Below, piece after piece: positions 1 to 8,763 of a DNA stretch of 64,000 bases. The position numbers and the translations under genes were made by a program. The notes under the pieces were generated by a model, which saw nothing but the letters and a program-made list of their open reading frames with translations, did not search any database and was not told the origin of the DNA. The stretch is from Hydrogenobacter sp. T-2. Lineage in GTDB: Bacteria; Aquificota; Aquificia; Aquificales; Aquificaceae. Within the stretch, counting starts at the first letter, position 1. Each line of letters starts with the position of its first letter. The stretch lies in NCBI RefSeq assembly GCF_033971325.1, contig NZ_CP117180.1, forward strand, positions 812,041 through 876,040, written 5' to 3'.

Positions 1-2628
1 TGAGGGCTCAATTCTTAGGTCGCTTCTGAGGGAGCGTATGGCGGAGATAATTTCCTTTAGCCTTTCCACCTTGCTTTCCGCCTCTTCGTAAATCTCTGAG
101 GGATTATGTTGAGGATATTCTGTAAGAGATATGCTTTCTCTGTGGGCTGTGGGAAGCTCAAGCCATAGCTCCTCTGTTATGAAGGGCATAAAGGGATGCA
201 AAAGCCTAAGGGTTTTTTCAAAGACATTAAGTAAGGTTGCCTGAACGGTTATTTTTTCTTTGTTTATGGCTTCTTCTTGTGCCTTTCTCTCTTCTTCTGA
301 CACATTCTCCTCTGGTTTGGCGTATAGCCTGAGCTTTGAGAACTCTATATACCAATCACAAAACTCACTCCATATAAACTCATATAGCTCCCTTGAGGCT
401 TCTGAGAATTCGTATTCTGAAAGGGCTTTGTTTACCATTTCTACGGTTCTGTTTAGCTTTGTGATTATCCATAAGTCTTCACTTCTTGGTGGCGCACAGT
501 AAGGTAGCTTTGTAAGTAGGTCTGGTTCAAGGTTCATAAGTATAAACCTGCCTGCGTTCCACAGCTTGTTGGCAAAGTGCTTATAACCTTCAAAACGCTT
601 TTCAGAGAGCCTTATATCCCTTCCCTGCTGTGTAAGAATAGCCAAGGTAAAACGCAGTGCGTCCGCTCCATACTTCTCCACAATATCAAGAGGGTCTATC
701 ACATTACCCTTGGTCTTGGACATTTTCTGTCCCTTTTCGTCTCTTATAAGAGCATGTATGTATACATCCTTAAAAGGAATATCCTCCATAAAGTAAGTCC
801 CCATCATAACCATACGGGCAACCCAGAAAAAGATAATGTCAAAGCCTGTTACTAATGGGTCTGTGGGGTATAGGGCTTTGAGGTCCTTTGTATCTTCTGG
901 CCAGCCAAAAACTCCAAAGGGCCAAAGGGCAGAGGAAAACCATGTATCAAGCACGTCTGTTTCTTGCCTTAGATTTTCAGAACCGCACTTTTTACAACGC
1001 AAAACAAACCTATAGGTCTTTTTCTTACTTTCATACCTGTATCTGCTCTTCTTTTCTGTGAGAATAGCCATGGGGTTTAGGTCTTGAGTGAAAAAAAGCC
1101 TAAGAGAATTAGCGTCCACTTCTGTAGAGTGATACTTATGAAAGGCAAACTTCTTGTAAAAGTCCAACACAGTTAGCTCTGGATGGACAAAGGAGGGAGA
1201 ATGAAGTATATTGGCTACCTCCTCTGGAGTAAACTCCCCTCTTATTTTGCCATCCGCTATGAGGTTAAAGATGAGCTTGTCATATACTCTATCAAAGTCT
1301 TCATCAGTAAACAGGTTTTCGTGTCCGCAGTCCTCACAATACCAAACAGGTATTCTATGCCCCCACCATATCTGACGAGATATGCACCAGTCTTTGAGGT
1401 TTTCCATCCATTGTAGGTATATCTTTTTCCAGTTCTCTGGTATAAAATTTACAAGACCTTCTTTAACTACCTCTATGGCTTTCTCTCTTATGCGTGGGTC
1501 TGAGACTTTTAGAAACCATTGTTTTGAGACAGTTGGCTCAAGAACAGTCTTACAGCGATAGCATTTACCAACCGCATGCCTATGGTTTTCTACCTTTTCA
1601 AGAAGTCCAAGTTCTTCAAGCTCTTGCACTATCCTTTTCCTCGCACTATACCTGTCAAGTCCTGCAAACCTGCCTGCGTTCTGGTTCATATTGGCAAACT
1701 GGTCCATTACCTGCACGAAGGCAAGACCGTAAGACTTTCCTATTTCAAAGTCCAGAGGGTCATGTGCGGGAGTTATCTTTACCGCTCCCGTTCCAAACTC
1801 AGGCTTTACCCTTTCGTCCGCTATAATGGGGATAAGGTTTTCCACCTCTGAGCCATCCATAGCTATCCTTTTCCAATCCACAAGGGGAAGTCTAACCCTC
1901 TTACCTACAAGGTTCTTATACCTTTCGTCTTGAGGATGGACCGCAACCGCAGTGTCTCCGAGCATGGTTTCTGGTCTTGTGGTAGCAACGGTTATGTAGC
2001 CTGAGCCGTCCTCAAGAGGGTAGCGTATGTAGTAGAGCTTTCCCTCTTCTTCTTCGTGTTCCACCTCAAGGTCAGAAAGGGCGGTAAGGTCTTTTGGACA
2101 CCAGCTTACCATATACTCCGCACGGTATATAAGGCCCTCTTCGTATAGCCTTCTAAAGGCGTGCCTGACCGCCCTTGAAAAGCCTTCGTCAAGGGTAAAC
2201 CTCTCCCTCTTCCAATCTACACTGACACCAAGTTTTTCAAGTTGCTTCCTTATGGCGTTTCTTGATATAGGAACCCATTCCCAGACTCTTTTGAGAAATT
2301 CTTCTCTACCCAAATGTAGCCTGTCTATGTTCTTTTCCTGTAGCTGTTTGTCCACTACATACTGGGTTGCAATACCCGCATGGTCAAAGCCTGGCACCCA
2401 AACCACATCCTTACCAAGCATCCTCTGCCATCTGCAAACTATATCCTGCAAGGTGGCATTTAGAGCATGTCCCATATGCAAAGAACCTGTCACATTAGGT
2501 GGAGGTATAACAACAGAAAACTTGTTTTGAGGAGATGGGTCTTCTACAGAATAAAGAGCCTTCTCTACCCACCTCTTTGAGTGCTCGGACTCTATTGCCT
2601 TATGGTTATACTGCCCTATGTCCTTCAT
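1..2628 (-). CDS. valS: Valyl-tRNA synthetase, C-terminal end beyond window
   Basis: Charges tRNA-Val with valine in the cytoplasm and edits misactivated threonine. 876 codons are visible and the frame is still open at base 1, so the end of the anticodon-binding region and the C-terminal arm are missing. The class I HIGH signature reads PPPNVTGSLHMGHAL near residues 41-55, and the KMSKS loop reads KMSKTKGN. The CP1 editing domain (TTRPETMLGDTAV) and DVLDTWFSS are present. The Zn-ribbon is odd: the first pair (C431, C434) and the second pair (C545, C548) are separated by about 110 residues, where typical bacterial enzymes have roughly ten. The insert is continuous coding sequence without stops and shows no intein motif. 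ATG at 2628 places the HIGH motif at the usual distance from the N-terminus. Confidence 0.97.
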   Translation of the reverse strand, partial: MKDIGQYNHKAIESEHSKRWVEKALYSVEDPSPQNKFSVVIPPPNVTGSLHMGHALNATLQDIVCRWQRMLGKDVVWVPGFDHAGIATQYVVDKQLQEKNIDRLHLGREEFLKRVWEWVPISRNAIRKQLEKLGVSVDWKRERFTLDEGFSRAVRHAFRRLYEEGLIYRAEYMVSWCPKDLTALSDLEVEHEEEEGKLYYIRYPLEDGSGYITVATTRPETMLGDTAVAVHPQDERYKNLVGKRVRLPLVDWKRIAMDGSEVENLIPIIADERVKPEFGTGAVKITPAHDPLDFEIGKSYGLAFVQVMDQFANMNQNAGRFAGLDRYSARKRIVQELEELGLLEKVENHRHAVGKCYRCKTVLEPTVSKQWFLKVSDPRIREKAIEVVKEGLVNFIPENWKKIYLQWMENLKDWCISRQIWWGHRIPVWYCEDCGHENLFTDEDFDRVYDKLIFNLIADGKIRGEFTPEEVANILHSPSFVHPELTVLDFYKKFAFHKYHSTEVDANSLRLFFTQDLNPMAILTEKKSRYRYESKKKTYRFVLRCKKCGSENLRQETDVLDTWFSSALWPFGVFGWPEDTKDLKALYPTDPLVTGFDIIFFWVARMVMMGTYFMEDIPFKDVYIHALIRDEKGQKMSKTKGNVIDPLDIVEKYGADALRFTLAILTQQGRDIRLSEKRFEGYKHFANKLWNAGRFILMNLEPDLLTKLPYCAPPRSEDLWIITKLNRTVEMVNKALSEYEFSEASRELYEFIWSEFCDWYIEFSKLRLYAKPEENVSEEERKAQEEAINKEKITVQATLLNVFEKTLRLLHPFMPFITEELWLELPTAHRESISLTEYPQHNPSEIYEEAESKVERLKEIISAIRSLRSDLRIEPS

Positions 2629-2658
2629 AGAAAAAGGATTATAGCATGGCTTGGGCTT

Positions 2659-3102
2659 TTATGGGATATATAGACTGGGATGGCTACTTACAAACCTACC
2701 CTTTTCGTTAAATATGTAAGTGGACGGCAGAAAGGTAATGGGAAAATAGTCATTGAATTTCACCTCCGTGTCCACGAGAGTGAGAAATTTTGGCTCTATA
2801 TCTAACTCTTGATAGCTTTTTATTACATCCTCAGGCTCCATAGCTACCGCATAGGAGATGATAAGAAAGTCTTTCTTCTTTTCTTGTAGTTTGTTTAGCT
2901 CCTTTAGATGTTCGCTGTGTCCCACACAAGTTCTACTCCACACGTAAATGAGGATTTTTTGCCCTTTGTAGTCCGAAAGATATACCTCCTTACCTTCAAG
3001 AGTCCTTACCTGTATTTTAGGTATAGTCTCCTGAGAACAGGAGGTTAGAAAAAAAGGGAGGAGGAGAAAGAGGATATGGGCAAGGTATTTAAACACGAGC
3101 AA
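2659..3102 (-). CDS. Thioredoxin-fold lipoprotein with a degenerate active site
   Basis: Predicted envelope-anchored member of the TlpA/AhpC-TSA/SCO thioredoxin-like superfamily. A hydrophobic N-terminus ends in a lipobox (FFLTSC). The fold is recognisable from 'LSDYKGQKILIYVWSRTC', a central helix and a late cis-Pro region (ITFLPSTYIFNEKGR). The usual CxxC is replaced by C-V-G-H, so it cannot act as an ordinary dithiol oxidoreductase; one-Cys peroxidatic, metal-binding or scaffold roles are possible. Start: TTG at 3102 has an AAGGAG box seven bases upstream and gives a compact lipoprotein signal. ATG at 3126 and GTG at 3096 are alternatives. It overlaps the 3' end of thrC, so the two are probably co-transcribed. 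Substrate unknown. Confidence 0.8.
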   Translation of the reverse strand: MLVFKYLAHILFLLLPFFLTSCSQETIPKIQVRTLEGKEVYLSDYKGQKILIYVWSRTCVGHSEHLKELNKLQEKKKDFLIISYAVAMEPEDVIKSYQELDIEPKFLTLVDTEVKFNDYFPITFLPSTYIFNEKGRFVSSHPSLYIP

Positions 3103-4318
3103 GTATTTTCTCCTTAAAGTCTGCAAGGCTCGGTTTTATATGTATAGTCTCTTTTAGATGGTTGTCAAGGACTTCCATGGTCTTGTAGCCATTGCCTGTT
3201 ATGTAGGCCACTACCACCTCGTCCCTTCTAAAAGCACCCTTTTGTGCCAGTTTCTTAAGAACCGCTATGGTTGTCCCGCCTGCGGTTTCTGTGAAGATGC
3301 CTTCTGTCTCCGCAAGGAGCTTAATACCTTCTATGATTTCTTCGTCCGTGGCAGTTTCCCAGTCTCCTCTGCTTTCCTTAGTAACCTGCAGGGCGTATAT
3401 GCCGTCCGCCGGATTTCCTATGGCTATAGACTTGGCTATGGTATTAGGTCTTACAGGCTTTATAAAGTCCCTTCCTTCTCTCCACGCTTGAGCTATTGGA
3501 GAACACCCTTCCGCTTGTGCACCGTAAACCCTTGTATTCATCTCCTCTATCAGACCAACCCTTAGGAGCTCCTTTAAACCCTTCCATATTTTAGTTACCA
3601 AAGACCCAGAAGCTGCTGGAGCTACCACTGCGTCTGGAGCTCTCCATCCAAGCTGTTCTACCACCTCAAAGGCAAGGGTCTTTGAACCCTCTGCGTAAAA
3701 GGGTCTTATGTTTATGTTTACAAAAGCCCATTGGAGCTCATTGGCGATTTCAGAGCAAAGTCTGTTTACGTCATCATATGTGCCTTCCACTGCCACCACC
3801 GTGGGAGCAAAAACAAGGCTTCCATATATCTTCTGAGACTCAAGGTTGGCGGGTATAAAAACAAAGCAGTTAAGACCAGCTTGAGCGGAATGGCTTGCCA
3901 CAGAGTTTGCAAGGTTTCCCGTAGAAGCACACGCAACGGTGTCAAAGCCAAACTCTATCGCCTTTGATATGGCAACAGAGACTACCCTGTCTTTGAAAGA
4001 AAGAGTGGGATGGTTCACGGAATCGTCCTTTATATAGAGGTTTTCAAGCCCAAGCAACTTTCCCAGATTCTCCGCCTTTTTAAGAGGCGTAAAGCCTGCA
4101 TTTAGACCAACCCTTGGCTCTTCCACTGGCAAAAGGTCTATGTATCTCCAAAGACTTTTGGGTCCTTCTTGTATCTTTTCCCTGCTGACCTTCTTCTTTA
4201 TCTCATCGTAGTCATAGACAACTTCAAGAGGACCAAAGCAATATTCACATACATGCATGGGTTCTAAGCTATATTCCCTTCCGCATTCTCTACATTTTAG
4301 CCCAAGGGTCCTTGCCAT
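3089..4318 (-). CDS. thrC: Threonine synthase
   Basis: PLP enzyme converting O-phosphohomoserine to threonine, the last step of threonine biosynthesis. 409 residues, usual for the thermophile-type class. An N-terminal Zn-ribbon-like segment (C9, C12, C24, C27) precedes the fold-type II PLP domain. The Schiff-base lysine is K109 in 'LSFKDR', followed by the glycine-rich phosphate-binding loop in 'CASTGNLANSVA'. ATG at 4318 follows a good GGAGG box. It is transcribed away from the heptad-repeat gene at 4372, with about 50 bases of shared promoter region between them. The asd gene of the same amino-acid family lies further right in a separate operon. Confidence 0.97.
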   Translation of the reverse strand: MARTLGLKCRECGREYSLEPMHVCEYCFGPLEVVYDYDEIKKKVSREKIQEGPKSLWRYIDLLPVEEPRVGLNAGFTPLKKAENLGKLLGLENLYIKDDSVNHPTLSFKDRVVSVAISKAIEFGFDTVACASTGNLANSVASHSAQAGLNCFVFIPANLESQKIYGSLVFAPTVVAVEGTYDDVNRLCSEIANELQWAFVNINIRPFYAEGSKTLAFEVVEQLGWRAPDAVVAPAASGSLVTKIWKGLKELLRVGLIEEMNTRVYGAQAEGCSPIAQAWREGRDFIKPVRPNTIAKSIAIGNPADGIYALQVTKESRGDWETATDEEIIEGIKLLAETEGIFTETAGGTTIAVLKKLAQKGAFRRDEVVVAYITGNGYKTMEVLDNHLKETIHIKPSLADFKEKILARV

Positions 4319-4371
4319 CTTTCTACCTCCGCAGGAATCTAAAAGTAAAGATAATATAATATAAGTTTGTT

Positions 4372-5223
4372 ATGGCAAAAAGAGTTTTTGTAGAGAAGGC
4401 AAAAAGGTTTTTGAGGAAGGTTTTGCAAGAACCCGAGCTTAGAGAGTATGTAGTTAAGGAGCTGTCCACTCACTTTGCAGACAAGGAAAAAACAGAAGAT
4501 AACATAGAGAGGCTCTACAGAGAACTGGTAAGGATAGGCGATGAGCTTGTGAGGCTTAGAGAGGAACAGGAAAGAAAGTGGCAGGAGCAAAGCAGTCTCT
4601 GGCAGGAACAAAACAAGAGATGGGAAGAGCAGAATAAAAGATGGGAAGAGCAGAACAAAAGATGGGAAGAACAAGATAGGAGATGGGAGGAACAAAGGAA
4701 ACTATGGGAAGAGCAGAACAAAAGGTGGGAAGAGCAAAATAGAAGGTGGGAAGAGCAGCAAAAAATAAATAGAGAGCTGATGGAAGAGATTAAGAAACTC
4801 CATAGGAAATACGACACGGGCATAGGGGCATTGGGTGCAAGGTGGGGGTTAAGAGCGGAAAGCTCCTTTAGAGAGGCTATAAAAGGCATACTTGAAGAAG
4901 ACTTTCCTGTGAAGGTGGAAAGGTATTTAGCTTACGACCAAGAGGGAGAAGTTTTTGGAAGACCAGACCAAGTGGAGCTTGACCTGATAATAAGGGATGG
5001 TAAAACCCTTATTGCGGAGATAAAGTCTTCAATGAGTAAGTCTGATGTGTTTGTTTTGAAAAGAAAAGTGGAGTTTTACAAAAAGAGAGAAGGCAAAGAG
5101 GTAGATAGGGTCTTGATTATATCCCCTATGGTGGACTCAAAGGCGATGAACCTTGCAAAGGAGTATGGCTTTGAGGTTTATTCCTACCCAGAAGATGTGG
5201 AGGGTCTAAATGAGGAACAGTGA
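4372..5223 (+). CDS. Coiled-coil heptad-repeat protein with PD-(D/E)XK-like domain (DUF3782-type)
   Basis: 283 residues in three parts: an N-terminal helical region (1-60), a long coiled coil (about 60-140) built from near-identical heptads of the form RWEEQNK, and a C-terminal domain that looks like the PD-(D/E)XK superfamily. The nuclease-like core reads 'QVELDLIIRDGKTLIAEIKSS', supplying the D...E-x-K triad. Such DUF3782/DUF3782-like proteins are common in thermophiles and cyanobacteria, with no settled function; DNA binding or cleavage is an inference from the fold. A TATAAT box at 4355-4360 lies 11 bases before the ATG. Its last 14 bases overlap the start of hemL, so the two are co-transcribed. 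The repeats are exact 21-bp DNA units, prone to length change. Confidence 0.85.
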   Translation: MAKRVFVEKAKRFLRKVLQEPELREYVVKELSTHFADKEKTEDNIERLYRELVRIGDELVRLREEQERKWQEQSSLWQEQNKRWEEQNKRWEEQNKRWEEQDRRWEEQRKLWEEQNKRWEEQNRRWEEQQKINRELMEEIKKLHRKYDTGIGALGARWGLRAESSFREAIKGILEEDFPVKVERYLAYDQEGEVFGRPDQVELDLIIRDGKTLIAEIKSSMSKSDVFVLKRKVEFYKKREGKEVDRVLIISPMVDSKAMNLAKEYGFEVYSYPEDVEGLNEEQ

Positions 5224-6484
5224 GCTCTTTGAAAGGGCAAAGGCAATTATGCCGGGAGGTGTTAGCTCTCCCGTTAGGGCTTTCAAGGCTGTAGGTGGAG
5301 AGCCTATAATAGTCTCAAGGGCTCAAGGTTCAAGGCTTTGGGATGTGGAGGGCAAAGAATACATTGACTTTCTCATGTCTTGGGGTCCTCTTATCCTTGG
5401 GCATTCTCATCCTAAAGTGGTGGAGGCGGTGTGTGAACAAGCTAAGAAGGGTCTTTCTTATGGACTAACCAACGAGCATGAGATAACCCTTGCGGAGCTT
5501 GTGGTATCCGCTATGCCTTCGGTGGAGATGGTTAGGTTTGTCTCCTCTGGCACAGAGGCTACCATGTCCGCCATAAGGTTAGCACGAGGATATACGGGAA
5601 AAAAATACGTGGTAAAGTTTGACGGATGCTATCATGGGCATGGGGATAGCCTTTTGGTGAGTGCTGGCTCTGGTGTTGCCACCCTTGGTATACCAGGGAC
5701 ACCGGGAGTTCCAGAAGATATAGCAAGTCTCACTCTCGTAATTCCTTATAACGACCCACAAGCCTTTGAGGAAGTCTTCAAAAAGTATGGAGAGGACGTA
5801 GCCTGTGTTATTGTAGAGCCTGTGGCTGGCAATATGGGAGTGGTTTTACCAAAGCCTGGCTTCTTAGAGAAAATAAGAGAGATAACAAGGGAATACGGTG
5901 CCTTAGTCATATGCGACGAAGTGATAACAAACTTTAGGCTTTCAAAGGGTGGTGCACAGGAGCTCTTTGGTAGAGACCCAGATATTACCTGTATGGGGAA
6001 AATAATAGGGGGCGGTATGCCGTTGGGAGCTTATGGAGGAAGAAGAGAAATAATGCAAAAGGTGGCACCAGAGGGTCCAGTATATCAAGCAGGAACCCTT
6101 TCTGGCAATCCACTTTCTATGGTAGCAGGTATTGCAACCCTCAAGGAGCTCTTCACTCTAAAGCCATACGAAGAGTTAGAAAAGCTTACAAGAAAGCTTA
6201 CTTCTGGCATATCGGAGATTTTGCACAGAAATGGAATACCCCATAGGATAAACCAGATAGCCTCTATGTTTACCGTCTTCTTTACAGAGGAGGAGGTCTA
6301 CGACTACGAGACAGCCAAAAGATCAGATAGAGAGATGTTTGGTAAGTTCTTCAGGTCTCTGCTTAGAGAAGGCGTTCTCATACCTCCTGCTCAGTTTGAG
6401 GCATGGTTTCTTAGCACAGCACACACAGAAGAAGACATACACTTGGCTCTTGAGAAGATAGACAAGGCGGTAGCATCACTTTAA
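5210..6484 (+). CDS. hemL: Glutamate-1-semialdehyde 2,1-aminomutase
   Basis: Converts glutamate-1-semialdehyde to 5-aminolevulinate, the last step of the C5 route to tetrapyrroles, in the cytoplasm. 424 residues, normal for HemL. Class III aminotransferase features are clear: N-terminal 'IMPGGVSSPVRAF', the PLP-contacting 'SSGTEATMSAIRLAR', 'DGCYHGHGD', the DEV motif near 236-238 and the PLP lysine K264 in 'CMGKIIGGGMPLGAYGG'. The ATG lies inside the 3' end of the upstream heptad-repeat gene. It converges on slt, with a 9-base overlap of the two 3' ends. Confidence 0.98.
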   Translation: MRNSELFERAKAIMPGGVSSPVRAFKAVGGEPIIVSRAQGSRLWDVEGKEYIDFLMSWGPLILGHSHPKVVEAVCEQAKKGLSYGLTNEHEITLAELVVSAMPSVEMVRFVSSGTEATMSAIRLARGYTGKKYVVKFDGCYHGHGDSLLVSAGSGVATLGIPGTPGVPEDIASLTLVIPYNDPQAFEEVFKKYGEDVACVIVEPVAGNMGVVLPKPGFLEKIREITREYGALVICDEVITNFRLSKGGAQELFGRDPDITCMGKIIGGGMPLGAYGGRREIMQKVAPEGPVYQAGTLSGNPLSMVAGIATLKELFTLKPYEELEKLTRKLTSGISEILHRNGIPHRINQIASMFTVFFTEEEVYDYETAKRSDREMFGKFFRSLLREGVLIPPAQFEAWFLSTAHTEEDIHLALEKIDKAVASL

Positions 6485-8128
6485 AAGCTCTGAGTATACA
6501 TAGTAGTTATAAAGCACCCTCTTGACGTAGTCTCTGGTTTCTCTAAGAGGTATTGTCTCTATAAAAAGATATTGGTCTTCGTGTTGCACCCAGCTTCTTA
6601 CTCTTCCAGGTCCTGCGTTGTAGCTGGCAAGAGTTCTTACAAGGTCACCTCTCCACTGGTCAGAGAGGTATCTCAAGTAAGCGGTGCCAAGCGTTATATT
6701 GGTCTCTGGATCGTAGATGTTTCTTATTCTTATTCCTTCTCTTCTTGCCACATACTGTGCAGTGCTATCTATAACCTGCATAAGCCCTCTGGCATTTGCC
6801 ACAGAGACAGCGTAAGGGTCAAAAAGGCTTTCCTGCCTCATAACTGCGTATATTAGAGCACTCTCTACGGAATACCTTTCTGAGACTCTTTCTACGATAT
6901 TTCTATAAGGTTTCGGAAAGGCTACCGCATTATATACAAAACTACCATAGCCGTATTTTCTGACCGCAAGCCTTATGGCAAGATGTGGGTCAAGACGCGA
7001 TAAGGCTATTACGTCAGAGGAGCTAATGTCCCTAAGCCTTTTAAAAGCCTCAAGCCTTGCATACTCAGGAAACCCCGCTTCCCATATGGCTCTTATTATC
7101 CTCGCGGTTTTTGGAAAGCTCTCATCTTCCATCACTACCCTCATCGCTCTACTTGCCACTGGAAGACTCAACATGGAACTGGCAACCGCATGATAAAAAC
7201 CTGTGCCGTTGGAAGCCCTTATAAGATGCTCTCCCGCGTCCTCTCTCCCTAAGAGCAGCGCACTCTTATATGCCCAGAAATTGCCAGCGGACATCTCATC
7301 TCTTCTTTGAGTGTTCCTTGTTGAGTTTACAAAGTATTCAAAAGCTCTCGCATAGTCCCCAATGGCGTAATAGGAAAGTCCAAGGTTAAAATCTCTTCTA
7401 TGGGATGGCTCCATACGGATAAGGTAGTTTATGGCTTCGTAGAAATTTCCTCTATGCATGTTTAGTCTTCCAAGCCTAAAAAGGGCATCTGAAAGAAGGT
7501 TCCTATCTTTGATAGATGACAGGGTTTCCTCAACCCCTGCCCTTTGCCCCATTTCATACTGCATTGTAGCCAGTTCAACCCTTGCCCTATCTTCTTCACA
7601 ACTTTGAAATGCTTCAAAAGCCCTTTCACTCTCTCTGAGAGATTTCAGGGACATACCAAGCATATAACAAACTCTCTGGAAGTCCATACCCTCAAGAAGC
7701 AAAACCACTTCTCTGTAATATCTTCTCCTAAAGAGTTCTTCTGACGCAGATAGAGCTTCTTCTGGACTCAGTTTTATGCTAGGAATATATTCCCTAAAGA
7801 GCACGGGAGACTTTAAAAAGCCTACCTTTGGGTCTAAACCCAGCTCCTTCCAAAGCTTTACATATTCTCTCCTCAGGTCCTCCCTGAGGTTTCTTGGGTT
7901 TATATCCATCAAAAGTTTTTGAGCAGATTGAATTTGTCCTACTTTTACCTCATCTTGGGCAAGAAGAAGCATTAAATCATCTTTGAAAACCACGTGTGGG
8001 TAATCTCTCAATATTCTATATCCAATTGATATGTCCCTCCTTTCCATGTAGTTCATAAAAAGTGTGTATTCTATCGGTAGCTGAGCGTAGGCAAGAAAAG
8101 GAAGTATTAAAAACAGTAGTAAAACCAT
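6476..8128 (-). CDS. slt: Soluble-type lytic murein transglycosylase
   Basis: Cleaves the MurNAc-GlcNAc bond of peptidoglycan to form 1,6-anhydro ends, in the periplasm. 550 residues: a short signal peptide (LLLFLILPFLAYA), a long helical superhelix of TPR-like repeats (about 20-400), and the C-terminal SLT domain. The catalytic glutamate is E433 in 'AVMRQESLFDP', followed by 'ARGLMQVIDSTA' and 'TLASYNAGPGRVRSW', the conserved substrate-cleft motifs. It is the last gene of the accA-GH57-pncB-rpoZ-copD operon, starting two bases after the CopD-like gene ends. Slt70 of E. coli is somewhat longer but has the same order of parts. Confidence 0.95.
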   Translation of the reverse strand: MVLLLFLILPFLAYAQLPIEYTLFMNYMERRDISIGYRILRDYPHVVFKDDLMLLLAQDEVKVGQIQSAQKLLMDINPRNLREDLRREYVKLWKELGLDPKVGFLKSPVLFREYIPSIKLSPEEALSASEELFRRRYYREVVLLLEGMDFQRVCYMLGMSLKSLRESERAFEAFQSCEEDRARVELATMQYEMGQRAGVEETLSSIKDRNLLSDALFRLGRLNMHRGNFYEAINYLIRMEPSHRRDFNLGLSYYAIGDYARAFEYFVNSTRNTQRRDEMSAGNFWAYKSALLLGREDAGEHLIRASNGTGFYHAVASSMLSLPVASRAMRVVMEDESFPKTARIIRAIWEAGFPEYARLEAFKRLRDISSSDVIALSRLDPHLAIRLAVRKYGYGSFVYNAVAFPKPYRNIVERVSERYSVESALIYAVMRQESLFDPYAVSVANARGLMQVIDSTAQYVARREGIRIRNIYDPETNITLGTAYLRYLSDQWRGDLVRTLASYNAGPGRVRSWVQHEDQYLFIETIPLRETRDYVKRVLYNYYVYSELLK

Positions 8129-8130
8129 AG

Positions 8131-8538
8131 TTAACTTATGTAGGTGATTATAAGCAGGATGAAGATCCCCAAGATTAGATTTACCCAGATGAGGTTAGGA
8201 ATATGTGAAAGCTTATTTTTTCTGAAGAGAAAAAAGTAGATATATGTAAACACCAGAGCCATAAGGGCAAAGAGGAAAAGCTTTGTATGAAATAGAGGAT
8301 TATCAGAAAAATCCCTTCTATAACCATGCCACAGCCCCATGCCTGTTATAAACAAGACAAGTATGGAGAGCCAGACCGCAGGGAAGAATTTTGAAAACAC
8401 GGAGCGAAGGAGTTTTTGCCTATGGTCTTCATTGGAAAGCTCCTTAAGAGATGGCTTGAGGAAGAGCAGGCTGTATACCATCCCACCTATCCATACAACG
8501 GCAAAGAAAATGTGAAGAAATGCTAAACTCTTAATCAT
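8131..8538 (-). CDS. Four-helix membrane protein, CopD/DUF2269-like
   Basis: 135 residues with four predicted membrane helices (about 5-25, 50-70, 83-105 and 115-134). The first helix carries the pattern 'LHIFFAVVWIGGM' typical of the CopD/DUF2269 family, and 'LFHTKLFLF' adds a conserved histidine. Histidines on the helices could bind copper or heme, but the reaction is unknown. Its start overlaps the 3' end of rpoZ by eight bases, so translation is probably coupled. A role in copper uptake is only one option; many members of this family sit beside respiratory genes. Confidence 0.75.
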   Translation of the reverse strand: MIKSLAFLHIFFAVVWIGGMVYSLLFLKPSLKELSNEDHRQKLLRSVFSKFFPAVWLSILVLFITGMGLWHGYRRDFSDNPLFHTKLFLFALMALVFTYIYFFLFRKNKLSHIPNLIWVNLILGIFILLIITYIS

Positions 8539-8761
8539 TTTCAGAGCTTCTCCTCAACTTTACTACATGAACCTTACCCTGAGCTATGTCCTCTATAGCC
8601 TGGAAGGTTTTCTTTATAAGCTCGCCTCTCGTCTTGTCCCTTATAAAGATATCTTCCCCCTTTTCCAGTAGCTGGCTCGCCCTTTTTGCAACAGCGTGCA
8701 CAAGTTCATACCTTGAAGATACCTTCTTAAGTGCTTCTTCTATGTTAGGTCTTCTACTCAT
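8531..8761 (-). CDS. rpoZ: RNA polymerase omega subunit
   Basis: Small RNA polymerase subunit that binds the beta' C-terminal region and helps assembly. 76 residues with the family pattern 'RYELVHAVAKRASQLL' followed by a basic stretch and a C-terminal helix 'LIKKTFQAIEDIAQGKV'. This is the usual size for Aquificales and somewhat shorter than E. coli omega. It starts two bases after pncB ends and overlaps the CopD-like gene, inside one operon. In most bacteria rpoZ follows gmk; here gmk lies about 4 kb away on the opposite strand, so the classic pair is separated. Confidence 0.9.
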   Translation of the reverse strand: MSRRPNIEEALKKVSSRYELVHAVAKRASQLLEKGEDIFIRDKTRGELIKKTFQAIEDIAQGKVHVVKLRRSSEND

Positions 8762-8763
8762 AT

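Noticed and set aside
996-1338. An intein or intron in valS
   Set aside because: The insert is only about 110 residues, has no splicing-type Cys/Ser...His-Asn pattern, and interrupts a zinc loop rather than an active-site motif.
4515-4889. A serine/cysteine-rich protein on the minus strand opposite the heptad-repeat gene
   Set aside because: Its low-complexity composition is the mirror of the 21-bp repeats on the coding strand; no start signal or family match.
8131-8538. HemJ (protoporphyrinogen oxidase) for the four-helix membrane protein
   Set aside because: The N-terminal pattern of HemJ (H-x-...W-x-A-x-L-F-Y-L-P-R) is absent; the CopD/DUF2269 pattern fits better.
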